Source: Girardinichthys multiradiatus (lineage: Eukaryota > Chordata > Actinopteri > Cyprinodontiformes > Goodeidae). Taken from it: a stretch of 64,000 bases of DNA. The notes under the pieces were generated by a model. That model saw only the letters and a list, made by a program, of their open reading frames with translations. It ran no database searches and was not told the DNA's origin. Below are positions 37,101 to 52,000 of the stretch, one piece after another; positions within the stretch are counted from its first letter, which is position 1; the number at the start of each line of letters is the position of its first letter. The DNA lies in contig NC_061797.1 of assembly GCF_021462225.1 (NCBI RefSeq), positions 24,699,093-24,763,092 on the forward strand, in the 5' to 3' direction. The position numbers and the translations under genes were made by a program.

Positions 37101-39046
37101 TAAGTCAGGTAATTAATGATAATTCACACCAGCTTGCTGCAAGGCCAAAGACCCAAAGGAACAGAGCAGATTTATGGCGTTTCTTTCTGCACCCACAACT
37201 AAAAATGATGGGCACATTTTTCGCTAACCCATCAGAGGACAAGCAATGTACTGACACACCTTGATGCAACATCATTTAATAATTTCATTACAATTGGACT
37301 AATTGACCCTACAAATATTGCTTTTCTTCCCATTTTCTTTCTTTAAAGACAAAATAGAAGTATAAAGATCATCCATGGAAGATTCTGTCTCTGTTTTAAC
37401 AACAGAGTGAAGAGGGGGATGTCACAAAATTAGTACTGGTCTCCATTTATGCTGAAGGTTGGGAATTGGATCTTGGAATTATGCCACAGGTGGTCCTAAA
37501 TCAGATACATATCTGATGTTTTTTTACAAACCAACCTCAGCTTAAACAGTCATGTCTCATTTCATCCAACTTTTACATCACTGTGTGTGACAGATTTACT
37601 GAAAGAGGCAGGAAACAGCAAAATCACATGTAAACAATAGACGAAACAAGCAAGGGAGATTTTGTGAATTCTGCTCTATTTATTTATACCATGCTCACAT
37701 GCTGTTTGGAGTTTCTACTTCCTGATAGAGTCTGTCTCCTTCAAAGTAAAAGTCTTGCTGCAATAGTATTTAAGGAGGCACCGTGGATGGAGCTGATTGT
37801 AATTTTGTTGACTCCAATTGCACAACAGTTTCAGAGCTGACATACACAAGCGAATATGCATAGCATCCATTATTACTTCTGCAAAAACAGCGTGCTGCGT
37901 GTGACGACACGTCTTCTTTTTATGTGGATGGGTTCACACTGGAGGCTGATGTTGGTCGCATTAATAGTATGTGAACAACCACAAAAAATCGGATCTCATC
38001 AAAAATTGGAATTGAGCATTAAGACCTGCATTAAGTGTGAACATAGTGTACGACTAGCAATGCAAAACATTTTGACAACATATTCCTCTGCATTTCATGC
38101 TTTCAAACACTGTTGGACCATAGTTAATAACAGTCATTGAGACTGAATAAGAAACATTCTAAAATAAGTGCAAATAAATAATTTAGTGCAGCTACTGCAA
38201 CTACTATAAAATATAGTTAGTCATATTAGATTTTGAGGTGAGAGAACATTGGCTTTCCTAGTCATAGTTTTGATTTAATGCATTATTTGAACTTGGAAAT
38301 CCTACCTTCCTGTTAGAAAGAAAACACCCTAAATCTGAAGCCAAGCTAGGAGCTTATTGCTCATTGCTTTAAATTAAATGCTAACACACACATGCCAAAA
38401 TGCTCATGAGGAGAATGTTTACATGCTAAGTGTAAAATTATGTTCACAATATGAGGATTTTTTCTGTCCGTCTTAACATTATTAAATTGAATAATACAGA
38501 GACTGAAATGTGCAGCAAATATTTCATCGTCTGAGTTACAGGGACACTTTTTCTCAGTAGTGTGATTACACCATCTGTTCTCAACATAAACTGCAATCCC
38601 TTCTTTCTAACTCAGGGCTGAACAGAAAGGAATCGGAGTCAGGAATGTTTTCCTGCAGCTGTGTTTTGGTGACGTGCATAAATTCCCAACATTTCCGCTG
38701 TGCACTGTCAGGGCTCTAAGCACATCCTTTTTATTTGGCAGTGATCATTCATTCCCTGGGAAGAACAATGGCACGAATAGTTTAAACCTTTTCTGTCCTT
38801 GCTCTCTAAAATGCTTCTGCCTCACTTCTCTCTCAAATCTTACTTCATGCATTTCATTTGCTTTATGAAGCTAAATCATGCATGCCCAAATAAAACCGTC
38901 ATATTGTCATGGTTATACATCAAAACAGATTTAAAAAAATACTATTGTTACCAGCACAAACCCAGAAAGTGCAATGGCAAAATTCACAAAAAGACTTCAC
39001 AAATACACTATCGCTCGTCGGGCATCATAAATGTATGAACTTTAGT
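34162..39046. other. no gene found
   Basis: Almost 5 kb of AT-rich DNA. The longest ORF (35402-35788, minus, 128 codons) has no splice context or motif that I recognise. Confidence 0.45.
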
Positions 39047-39440
39047 GACATCCCATCCTTAAACCATAGGATTTAATATGATGTCGACTCACTCTTTGCT
39101 CAAATAACAGCCTCAACTCTTCTGGGAAGGCTTTTCACAAGGTTTAAAAGTGTGTTTATGGGATTTTTGGACCATTCTTCAGATTTGTGAGGTTAGGCAC
39201 TGATGCTGAATGAAAAGGTCTGTCATTCCCAATCGCTTCCACTTTTGTATAATATCACTAACAGTTGTTGAATATTTAGTAGTGATGAAAATTCACAACT
39301 GGACTATTGTACAGGTGACCCATTCTTTTACAAATGTTTGTAGAAGCAGTCTGCATGCCTCAGTGCTGGATTTTATTCCATCTTCCTCCATAGAAGTGTT
39401 TGGAACAGCTGAGATTAATGGTTTGGATGAGTGAGCAAAT
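39047..39440 (-). mobile_element. internally deleted Tc1-like element (family copy 2)
   Basis: It contains the antisense of the transposase end (CAGCCTCAACTCTTCTGGGA) and, after a junction near 39218, the leader region (TCATTCCCAATCGCTTCCAC) and the end CTTCTACA-type segment (TGTTTGTAGAAGCAGTCTGC). It is the same family as the copy at 9757-10450, in the opposite orientation. About two thirds of the expected element is missing. Confidence 0.75.
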
Positions 39441-42400
39441 CTTTTGCATTAAAATTATGTGTCTGAAGATGGTACAATTTAAAAAACTTCCCACCATTGT
39501 TGAATGCTTTTATATTTTTACCTGTAGTTTTTTTGCACAGATAGGGATCACCATTGGGATTGTTTTGAGTACTATTCAACATGGTTGTAGTACTAAAAAC
39601 AAAGCAAAGCCTCACTAAAGTTGTGTAAGAATAATTCACAACAGGATTTATTCTCCATCCAATAACTATCAGGGAACAAAGATCCAGTTGACTAATAGAT
39701 CGCCGAGACAACCAGTCATCACATGGCTTTCATCCTGCCAAATTCAGTCCAAAATGGATCTTTGCCTATAACACAATAAGTCCCAGCAGACCACTTTTTA
39801 AAATACACACAGAAGTTGACATATTCAAGCTGATTAATGCAGAATTTGATGACGGTTGACGCTGGAAACACAGCAGAGAAAAGCTTTCTCAGAAGTAATA
39901 TCAACATTACTGTGTAAAGCTGCTTGTGTTCATGCCCAATGTGTAGATTTGAGTATTTAGAGTGTTGCTCTAAGAGAAGGTGTGCACAATGACACACACA
40001 GAAAAGGAACGATTTCCTGTTTCACACAACCAGGATGGATTTGGAGTAAAAATAAAAGGAGAAAATCCAGCTATAGGCATTGAGAGAAAATCCCATTATC
40101 TTAAAGATGGTGAGAAAAAGTAAGCCTTGTTGTAAGCATAGTGAAAAATATCTGCAGTAACATCTTCTTAAAGATTGCATACACTGAAGTAGGTTGCATT
40201 TGAAAATACCAAGCCTTATTCATTGAGTTGCAAGATTGACAGCAATTTTATGTGCATTTCAGCTGCTGACAGCTGCAAAGGCCTTTTGGCTCGCTCTGTC
40301 ACAATGGCATGAAATACTGAACAAAACCTGGCAATGCAGCAAGTCTCACAGCTAACAGGTAAAGCTGCAGCTGATTGAGCCCTGTGCAGCCTGCAGCTTT
40401 TAGTACTGTCCATTGTTGCTACCCTGCCTCATGATTTCTTACCCAAATCGCATATGAATATTGTGATTTGGGTAAGAAAGATATGTGTAGGATTAGCCTC
40501 AATTGGCCCGATAATTGAATAAATATTGAGTGTGATATTATGCTGTCCAACAAATGATTAGGAAAAATGTTTTTTATCCCAAATGTGGAAAATTTGGATG
40601 AGAGAGACAGAACCATTGATGTGCTAAAACACAGAGACACAAACTGTGTGTTCGTGTTTCTAAATGCGTGCGAGTGCATTTGATGAAGGAGGAGGAGGGG
40701 CGGCCATGCTGAGCTCAGCAGTCACTGCTCTTTGTAGGAAGTAAAGATTACGCTTTCCCTTGCTGTGACTGTGATGAAATCCCACACCAGTCATCACACT
40801 GAGATGCTTAATGACTTCTCACGGTGTCTGCACGCACACACTCGTGCACACAAACATGCAATTGTTCCCACCTTTCTTACTTGTTTAGTTCATCATCATA
40901 GCCAGGGGTGCAACACTAAACCCCAAACAGCAGCACTAACTGCGACTTGTCACTGTGCTGCTTCATATGGACGTTTAACTTCAATAAAAACCCTAAAGAG
41001 GTTTGGTAATGGTAATAGATAATCCTGGAAATGGTCTTTTTATTTTTCACAAATTTGGCAACACATTTTCTTACGATGTGAAAGGAAATAAAGCAATACC
41101 TCCTCTAAAATTAGAACAGATTATTTCTAGACATTACTAGTGCAATACAATCTTTTACAATCATATGCACTGGTCTTATTCTTGTAAAAGTAACTAAACA
41201 GAGCTGCAGAGATTTTCTAAATCCAGCTGATTGAGATGGTTTCTTTGGTTTTGCAAAACCATAGCTCAGAAATTATAAAGACGAAGGTTAGAGGGGGGAT
41301 TTTGGGGGTTGTTAGGATCTCAGTAGTTCACAGCTTTGATGTGTAATTTTAGGGAAATGTCTCTCCTTCAGTCACCAGATTGGGAGCAAGTCACAACAAC
41401 ACTAACTGGATGTTGGCACCACTATGGCCTGTGATTGTTACTGCTAATGTGCTGTTTGTTCTTAGCACCTGGCTCTGCAGCTCTGCTCGACAGCACTGTT
41501 TTCTCTTAAACGTACGTATTGCCCTGCGCTAAAAAGGTCTCATTTAAAATATTTCACTTTCTAAACAGGTTTATAATCCTTGTTGATGAAAGTTACATAC
41601 ATCTCTCTCAGATTTAAAGAATTTTAAGCAAAAGTTTCATTTATTAATCCCCTTTCTAATGGTTTTAATAAATACAGTTGATTTTTGTTTTTCCCATTAA
41701 ATAGCTGCCTTAGGGGCTACGAGCTAATGTGGTTAATCTGATTGGAAGATTGTAAAAAAAAAAACAATCAGACACATTGATTCAAATGTTGTGCAGTAGG
41801 GTTTGAACCTAAATTACATAATCAAAATATGCCTGAATGTTAAATTGTGGAGAGCAAACTAACAACTGCTCATTGACTGATGTCCTTTGTGATAAATCCT
41901 GATCCTATTTATAAATTGAATCTATTAAAACTACCAAAAATATACATAGAATAAGAATTTTGCACCAACAGCGTAAATCCCTAAAAAAACTATCATTTAT
42001 CAGTGGAAATCTCTGCCTTTATTAGTAGATGATCAGTTGAGGAATGATGCATCTCTCAGGTCTTGTGTCTTCTCTTTGCTGGATTTTCTTCTATTAATTA
42101 AAAACATAACTTTTAAGATACATTTCCTGTTGAGAGTTTTTTAGCCCTATCTCTGTTTCAGTCCTCTTTTCTGTCCTCCATTTTTCACCTTTCCCTGTTC
42201 TTTAAGTATAACACTGCACCGTATGCTGTCCCGGCCAGATGCAAGGTCTGGACAAACAAATAAAAAATCCATCAGAAATTTTAAAAAACAAAAAGCTCTA
42301 TTGATTAAAACCAAATTAGTTAATTGCAAGAAATGTTTGAATACAGTAAAATATTTGATTAGGCTTGATCTAACACTGGTTAGTCCTGTAAGTGCTTATG

Positions 42401-42751
42401 TTCATTCTCAGAAAGGCAATTCTGGATAAAATGTAGGATCTTCCGTATATTTTGGTTATTTAAATGATTTAAAAACTTTGTATTTTAGTTCCTTTTGGTG
42501 TAGAAAGCCTGAATATAAGAATGCATTAAATGTCAATGCCTAAAAATAACACAGAGTAATACAAAGCACAACAAACTGACAAACCTTAAACACCCTCTGC
42601 ACAGGAGCTCAACCAAACACGCCCAAGCACTGATGGAGAATGTTCACTGACCTCTGAACCCTGACCTCTGTGATTACACACTGTTCCCCTGTAACTATAT
42701 TCACCCACACATACAAACACTGAGACAAAGAGGCATTGCTTACCTTATTCT

Positions 42752-42754
<3 letters not shown>
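39441..42754. other. no gene found
   Basis: AT-rich, probably entrep2 intron 1. A local inverted repeat near 40434-40475 (TTCTTACCCAAATC / GATTTGGGTAAGAA) was noted. Confidence 0.45.

Positions 42755-42791
<37 letters not shown>
42755..42791 (+). repeat. (CA)n microsatellite
   Basis: About 18 uninterrupted CA units. Confidence 0.95.
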
Positions 42792-42793
<2 letters not shown>

Positions 42794-43172
42794 TGGCCCT
42801 TGTGACACAGACCTCCCCTCACCCCTGCACTTATGCCCTACTGCCTCTAAATTTAATGGACCAGCCCTGTTCCATGCTCATGCTGGGAGGAAATCAATGA
42901 TGTGTTGGTCATAAATATTTACAGAAACCGAAATCAGAAATATAACAAAATATAACTTCGTAGATTATTATGCTCACCCTTCATTGCCAGTGAGTGTAAT
43001 ATGTCCTCCAAAACTTAACTGCTGAATCCACACAAATTAATTTCCTTTTCTTGAGAATAAGACTGCCAGCTGATAATACTGATATAACTTCTTGCTTCCA
43101 GTAAAATTTCATTTTTGACTATCTATAGGAGCCATTTCCGTTTTTTTCTGTGGGATAACAGAACTTGCGTCA

Positions 43173-44330
<1,158 letters not shown>

Positions 44331-45986
44331 AACGAAGCAGATACAAAGATTAAGAGATGAACATCATAACAATTCAAAATATTTTAAAATATGTTTTTAA
44401 AGCGAATTTAATCGAAACATAAATCGTGTAAAATCCTGGAGTGTAGTAAAGCAAAGGGATGATAGATAAACTCTTAGTCCTCCCACAGCCTCTTGTTGCA
44501 TTTTGACTGCCTTCTCTATAACCATAAGCCCCAACTTTACAGGTCAAACGTATATCAATTGAAATAGAAACATATCCAAGACTCCAACATGATTTTGTGA
44601 TTGTGCCCAGTTGGGCACCCTATAGGTTTTAACTGGGTCTCAAATGGGCATTACAATCATCAGTTGAAACTGTGAAGCACATATAGAACCCATATGGGTC
44701 CCACCTTTGACCCAGAGCTGTTGGCAAACTGATATAATCAATTAATATCTCAAGCTCTTTCCTTATCCATATTAGCCCCATACGGAAATGGTAGTTAGCG
44801 TGTTGTAACTACAGAGGGACAGTGGATGAGCTATGCCATGGAGATATAAGAAGGCTTCGTCACAGCTATAGATTAAAGAGAGAGGTGACAATCAGTGGTT
44901 TCATGCCAGCAAAAACTACAACAGATGAAGTATTTGTTTCATCAATGTTGATGGAAAAGAACAGAGAAAGCCAGAAAGAGCTAAACAGTTTTGCTGTTGT
45001 TTTTAAAGCATATATATAAGGTGTCAAGAGAGGAAATGTGGTACTCTATGATGAAGTATGTGACGATGATGCAGGACACACATTTGGAGCTCTGTGGCAA
45101 GTGTCATCAATTATCATGTGTGAATTACAGCCTTTAACACACATTAGATGTGTCGTGCTGAAATGTGTCAAGACAGGACAAGACATGACTCCAGTCCTGG
45201 ATAGTTTTGTTGGAAACATCAACACTTCTGAGTAGAACAGGTTCTAAAAGGATCGCTGTCAATCATTTGATAGAAAAGAATAGGGACATGTCAGATGCCG
45301 TTGTGTGTTGCACTTAACAGTGAGACAGTGGTGAGGTGTGTGGTAGAAGTGACAGATGGGATCAGTATGGGTGTGGGATTAGCCTTTAGGTTCTTGTTGA
45401 TTCCACTGGTCATAGAGAGGTTGTCAGATGACCTCAGGCATACAGACACAAACAATATGTTTATGTTTGGAACTAAGTGCAAAGCGCAATAAAACGTTCT
45501 GTGGTGCAAAGTGAAGCTAAAACAGAACAAAACAGAGAGAGCTCCCAGCTGTCACTAAACTCTGCTATTTGGGAACATCAAGGTTTTTCATGCAGTTACA
45601 CTGGAGAAGCAAAGGTAGCTGAATTGTAATTTTTTTCTGAAAAGAGGACTTATGATCACTGAACAACGACAGTCCGTTTCCTCCTTAGGGTTAAGAACTT
45701 CTGATGTTGTCCCTGTTCAGTAACGGTTTAGCACAATGCATGTGTGCGGTAACTCTTGAAGCACCCAGGTGCAGTCCAGACCTTGTGGCTCTCCACAACG
45801 CACTTGAATGAACCATGCTTTACAACCTTCAAAGGGTGTGATATATCCCTGTTCCTAGTGCACCCTTGGCCACTACGCTTGTTCCTTCCATTCAACTTTC
45901 CAATAGCATCTTCTGTAATGATAACTGGCTCATGTAATCTTCAACCAGTAATGGCTCAGTGTTATTTTGAGAATCATTGCCTATCT
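44331..45986. other. intergenic, possible coding relic at 44822-45490
   Basis: Between the entrep2 promoter and the Tc1 element. A + strand ORF 44822-45019 (VTISGFMPAKTTTDEVFVSS) is followed in nearby frames by ORFs at 45038-45235 and 45295-45492, with less AT bias than the surroundings. This could be a broken gene or repeat ORF; I do not recognise it. A fish-type repeat with ATGGGC/CCCATATGGG motifs lies at 44600-44720. Confidence 0.3.
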
Positions 45987-46817
45987 CTAATAAAACAGTA
46001 GTACTGGTAGTTTTCTTATTATAGTGGCCAGGTCACTACGTGATACTGGTGGAGGAAAATGTTTCCTGACTCGCTCCTCCAAAACACCCCACCTCCAAAA
46101 CACCCCACTGCCTTCAGGATACAATGTTTGAACCATTGGATGCACATGGTCCTCAAGAATGGTTCGGTAGTTCTTGGCAGTGATGCGCCCATCTAGCACA
46201 AGTATTGGGCCAAGGGAATGCCATGATATGGCAGCCCAAAGCATCACTGATCCACCCCCATGCTTCACTCAGGGCATGCAACAGTCTGGGTGGTACGCTT
46301 CTTTGGGGCTTCTCCACACCGTAACTCTCCTGGATGTGGGGAAAACAGTAAAGGTGGACTCATCAGAGAACAATACATGTTTCACATTGTCCACAGCCCA
46401 AGATTTGCGCTCCTTGCACCATTGAAACCGACGTTTGGCATTGGCATGAGTGACCAAAGGTTTGGCTATAGCAGCCCGGCCGTGTATATTGACCCTGTGG
46501 AGCTCCCGACGGACAGTTCTGGTGGAAACAGGAGAGTTGAGGTGCACATTTAATTCTGCCGTGATTTGGGCAGCCATGGTTTTATGTTTTTTGGATACAA
46601 TCCGGGTTAGCACCCGAAGATCCCTTTCAGACAGCTTCCTCTTGCGTCCACAGTTAATCCTGTTGGATGTGGTTCGTCCTTCTTGGTGGTATGCTGACAT
46701 TACCCTGGATACCGTGGCTCTTGATACATCACAAAGACTTGCTGTCTTGGTCACTGATGCGCCAGCAAGACGTGCACCAACAATTTGTCCTCTTTTGAAC
46801 TCTGGTATGTCACCCAT
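45987..46817 (-). pseudogene. Tc1-like transposase pseudogene lacking two catalytic residues
   Basis: The N-terminal 182 residues are open: MGDIPEFKRGQIVGARLAGA, a helix-turn-helix, GRKRKLSERD, and LFSDESTF (first Asp). An in-frame TGA at 46271-46269 follows CCMP. The same frame then continues VKHGGGSVMLWAAISW to LYPEGSGVFW, where a deletion joins directly to WGVLEERVRKHFPPP. The segment that should hold the second Asp (FQDDN) and the catalytic Glu (SPDLNPIE) is gone. Confidence 0.9.
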
Positions 46818-47005
46818 AATGTTGTGTGCATTTCAATATTTTGAGCAAAACTGTGCTCTTACCCTGCTAATTGAACCTTCACACTCTGCTCTTACTGGTG
46901 CAATGTGCAATCAATGAAGACTGGCTACCAGGCTGGTCCAATTTAGCCATGAAACCTCCCACACTAAAATGACAGCTGTTTCAGTTTCATTGTCCAACCC
47001 CTGTA
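45987..47005 (-). mobile_element. Tc1-like element between entrep2 and tjp1, 3'-truncated
   Basis: The 5' terminus on the minus strand is TACAGGGGTTGGACAATGAA (ending at 47005), a usual fish Tc1 end. No inverse copy is seen near 45980, so the 3' end is missing. Confidence 0.85.
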
Positions 47006-47452
47006 CATCATCCGATATATTGTAATTTACTGCCTTCCAAGCACCTCACTATCTCTGACCTTGTACAGGAAACCTTTTTATAGCCTTCCTGCGCCACCTA
47101 GCGGTAAACTGAGGTAATGCAGAGCTGAAATGAGCAATCCCAAAATAAATGTGGTTAAAGTTTATTAATTTGGAAATGTATGTGGCAAAAGTGAGCATTA
47201 AGGTGAGGCATTTATTTTGCAGCAATAAATTACATTTTTTACTGAAAACCTACATTTTTATTATTATTGTTTAATTGGTTTTAGAAAGCATTTAATCAAG
47301 ACAATCAAAATTAAATTGAAGAACTGGATTAAATGTAATATCAGAATAGTGCAACAAAAAAGAAGTGAAGATCAACAAACAAGCAAAAACAAACAACAAA
47401 ATAGAGGAAAAACAAAGGACAGCATAGGCATATGAAAACACCTTCCATGGAC

Positions 47453-48958
47453 TTTATTTTAAAAATGATTTTATTTATTAATACAGTGGTAAAAGTGTCG
47501 AAGAGGAGAAAAAAAAAAAGTCAGCCACACGTGAAGAACTAATATTCAATTAAAGCTGTGTTATACTAAAAATAAAACTGTATCAGTGTGCCGTACATAT
47601 GTCTATTAGTACAAAAATACATTTAAGGGCACACAATATAGCATCCAGTATCACAAATCAGTGAGGGGGACACCGTCAGAGCGCATGTTTTAATGTCTTT
47701 CAGTTCAAGTACTTTGAGATCCTCCAATAAGTAAAAAGTACTTTTTCTGCGTCCACAACATCGTGTCAATATATTGGTAGAAAAAGGTTCGATGTATCAT
47801 TGTTGGTTACTGTTCAAAGGCTTGAGGGTATATCCAGAATACAAAGAAAACCTGTTCACTTTCTTCTGCTTTTTAATATGTTTTCTCTAAGTTTTATACA
47901 AAAAAAGAAAGACATACAAAAAGTTCATTTACAAACAAAAGAAACAAGGCAATATGCTATCTTTATTTACAGCCACTTCTTATCTGTCTTTTCAGTAATG
48001 CATAGCAGATGAAAGAAGAGCTTACCTTTGTTATCTTTAGCCAACTGTTATTGTGTGCTAAACCCATTTATTTATACAGTGGGTCCACAAAGAAATGGCA
48101 AAAACAACTGACATTATACCATAATTTTTCATAAGTTATGTTTTTTCTTTATGAAAAGTGAATAATCTGCAGATAAGGCATCACTGCTTATTTGTGTGTG
48201 AGTGCAAGAGCAACCAGGGAAGAAGAAGAAAGAGATGTCAGGAAGGAACTGAGGAAGGTTAGAGAACCTGAGTAAAGAACATGCATAGATCTCCCTCAGG
48301 CTGGAAGGAGAAGATGAGGTGCTCAGGGAGCAGGGAAGGAAGCCAGGAAGCTACAGGATATCACAGGAAAAGGAGGAACAAAGGAAGGAGTGAAGGTGTC
48401 TTTAAGTGTGCTGCTTCGGTTTAGAACTGTTTCCTTCAATGGATACCTTCAAACGTCCCTACATGTCTCAAACCTTTAATACATTTACCTCAACCTGTCA
48501 GTAATTCTTCATATTCTGTCCTCTGAACTGAAAAATAAACTTAGAAATGAACTCCTAAACACAGTTTTAGCAACTCCTTTTGATACTTCTATATATACTA
48601 TATGCACATATAGCATAAATATACTGAAAACTTTCTAAAGCACCTATATGCTGCTTCGAAAGCCATCCATCCAGGTATATTTCTGTAAATGACAGGAGCA
48701 AACACCACTTTATATTTAGTGTTGATATCTTAGAGACATGGGGCATGCTTCAATATGAGGACAGACTTTCTCGCCTTCATCTGGGTCAGTAATCAGCACT
48801 GACCGGCGCTCCTTCATACTCCACTGTGTGCTGTATTTGTACGCTTGGACTGCAGCTGTAGCGCATGTGCAGTGTTTATGTGTGTTCTAATATGAGTCCG
48901 TCGCCTTCATTTCTCCCACATTCAGCAACATTGTGCCTCCCAGTCTGTTCGACTCCCC
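47453..48958 (-). other. tjp1: predicted tjp1 3' untranslated region
   Basis: About 1.5 kb of AT-rich sequence follows the stop codon on the minus strand. Minus-strand AATAAA signals occur at 47479-47474, 47475-47470 and 47458-47453, so cleavage is likely near 47.43-47.45 kb. The exact end is inferred, since no transcript evidence is available. Confidence 0.45.
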
Positions 48959-49053
48959 TTAAAAGTGGTCGATGAGCACAGACACACAGTTGGCTCCCAC
49001 TAGGTAGTTGGGATCTCCGGGGAGAGACTTGTTCTGCCAGCTTTTAGGGTCAC
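48959..49053 (-). CDS. tjp1: tjp1 last coding exon with stop codon
   Basis: 95 bp of coding sequence after acceptor CTGCAG|GTGACC. It encodes [20 protein letters not shown] and [10 protein letters not shown], then TAA at 48961-48959. This is the canonical ZO-1 C-terminus. It is separated from the preceding exon by a 4.9-kb intron (49054-53954). Confidence 0.97.
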
Positions 49054-52000
49054 CTGCAGAGAAAACAAATGGGATGCGTCGGTGAGTGGTAATAGCTGCT
49101 GTATGTATGAATCTCTGGTTTCAATGCATAGTCAGGAACATTAACATAAAAAAAAAAAATGATCGGTGCAAATTACTTTATAAACAACACTAAGTGAGAA
49201 ATGCGATCGTAACAGTCACATTACTGTGACCTACTTCCAGGTGCAGGGCAACAAGAGACCAGTAAAACCTGTTCAGTGTTTTTTATTGAACGTCTCCAAC
49301 CTCTTGTTGACTGCAAATTAAACTCCAGTCACTGTGAGGTCGAAGCACACGGGCAGCTATAAACATGGAGGTCTGTGCTAAAGGGAAAGTTCCAGTAATC
49401 GATGGAGGGATGCAGAACCAGCTCAGCAGAGGTCCATTGATACAGTGCAGTACAGCTGCAGCACATGTGACAGCATACAATGAAGCTTCTTCAATCATAC
49501 TGACCATGACTCTCTGAAGCAGATCTTTCCCACCTCATAAAAGCCAAGATGCAATTCAAACTGACTTGCTCCTATTACTTTGTGAATGCATTATCTGTCT
49601 TCTATCTCACCTTAAAGCCTAATTAAAGTGAACATGTGACAGAGGTTCTGTTTTATCACCTCATTCTTCATTATTGGGTCGGTTCTAACTCATAAACTTG
49701 CTGTGCTGCCAATATAAGTTAAAATCTAAGCCATCTCCTTACATCAAAAGTCTAATATATGTGCTTTACTGCGGTCAGTACTTGTTCTGAACACATGTAC
49801 ACATGAACAATGGATCGGACTGAGCACCACTGGCTGAGAACAGACATTTCCAGTCAGCTTTTAAATCCTTCTCTTTGGTAATTCTCATTAATAAACACAC
49901 AGTGTAAGCAAAACTAACAAAACAAAAGACCCTGTCCCCTCAAATCAGTCCTACACTCCGCATAGATGTACATTTTTATTTCTGTCAGTCAGTCATCTTC
50001 TATACTGCTTCTTCCATAGTGGGTCGCGGGGAAGCTGGTGCCTATCTCCAGCAGTCTATGGGCGAGAGGCGGGGTACAGCCTGGACAGGTCGCCAGTCCA
50101 TCGCAGGGCAACATACAAACTACCATGCACACACTCATTCATACACCTAAGGGCCATTTAGAGAGACCAATTAACCTAACAGGTCAATTTGATTAATTTT
50201 ATATAAATATGTCAGATATAGATTATAAAACACAGATTTTAATTAACATAAAAACATCTGACTAATTGTATCAAGAAAATGTACAATTACTGAAACTCTA
50301 TGACTCCATTCAATATTGTGATGTTTAATTAAAGCACTATAAAACACAAATGCATTTTAACATCTTAAAGATGTTAAAATGACAGCAGACGTAAGTATTC
50401 CAAATAGCTGCAGATTTTGCAACATACGGACTGATTCAACTGTGTAATCTTTTCACCAGGTTTGCGTTACGGGAGCTCCCTCTGGTGGTATGTTAACTGA
50501 AGGCTTTTTTATGATCGTGAATCAACAAATGAATGCAGATGTTGCCAAATTGCACTTCCTAGTGTTCACATCCTTTTTGGGACAGAAATCCTAGGGTTGC
50601 AGCTGAATTCAGAGGGACCTGCTGAACTACTGTGGACTGGACGTAAGCTTATGTGAGAACAGAGTGGAAGAAGACGTCATACGGCTGTAAAAAAAAAAAA
50701 AAAAAGCATCATTGGTAGCAGTTTAAAATATTTAGCTAGTTTTCATTTTTGATTTGCTTATGTAAGTTTGTGGGCACTTTGAAAACTACTGTGACAATAA
50801 AAATATATCTTAGTTATAAAGATCGTACAAGGACAGCTAAAGGTCTTTGGAAAAGGTGCACAGTTTAGAAAGGCAGATAAATACTGACCTAGATTATTCT
50901 CAGAGAAACAAAACATGTTAAACATCACTTAGTGGCATAACGATGAGCATGAGATACAAACAGAATATAGAGGTCACTTCTAGGAACTTTACACAAACAC
51001 GTCAGATGTTAAGGTGTCCATAAGGTGCACTAATGTGGTGAAACCTTAAAATAATGTGTTTTTATCAATATGTTGTCAAATCCAAACTGCTCATTAATGA
51101 GACATTTACTCAGCTAAACGATTTCACACTGGTGCAGATAAAAGTATTAGGTAACCACAGTGAGAAGACCACTGTGGGGAAGAGAAGCACAGATGAAAGG
51201 GAGGCTGCCAGACTTGAAGAGGAGAGTAAAAGGAGAAAGCAAAGAAGCAAAGTGAGAGGAAACCCACAGAAGGAGGCCTGAGAGTGGTCGTGCTTCACAA
51301 TAAGGGGATTACGATGCAGCCCCAATAATCCTCCCCCAATTCTGCAGGATGACAAAGTGAGCTGACATTTCTTTCAGAGCCCTTAGTCTCATCTCTAAAA
51401 TGAGGCTAATTAGCAGCTAATCCTGACCACTGCTGAAATCACCGCTGGTTTTGAAGACAATTTATGGGAAGGACAGTGTTAACAGAAGAGGACAGAGGGA
51501 GGACTTCCTGACTTTAAACTTCTTCTGTTCTTTCTTTAGTGCTAATATAGAAGTTCATTTATTTTCTAAAGGCTTAAACTATTATTTTGCTTTGGAACAA
51601 TATAGAAGAGCATGTAACAAGATGTACTGTATGTCAGAATAATATTCCATAGATTAATTTGCACTTATGGTTGTGTTTTTATTAGTGATAACTGGCTCAG
51701 ATGTTTTTTCTAATATGTAGTATAGATTCATTCAAACCCTATTTGGGGGAAGAGCAGATCCAGCATTTAGAAAATCAACCCGCGCAAGTTCTGGGGTGTT
51801 TTGTGCAATGAAAGATTAAAATAAGAAGCGTGTTTTGTACATTTCAGGCGGACGAATGCCAAGACGGACAAGGCAAACTGTGCGACATCATTGCTGGTGG
51901 CTGATTGGAAAGTTTATCTAAAAAACCTTGAGATACAGGAACCAAAGTCTGACCCTTCAGCCTACAACTGGAAATAAACACCAGCGAGAGGACAGGAGCT

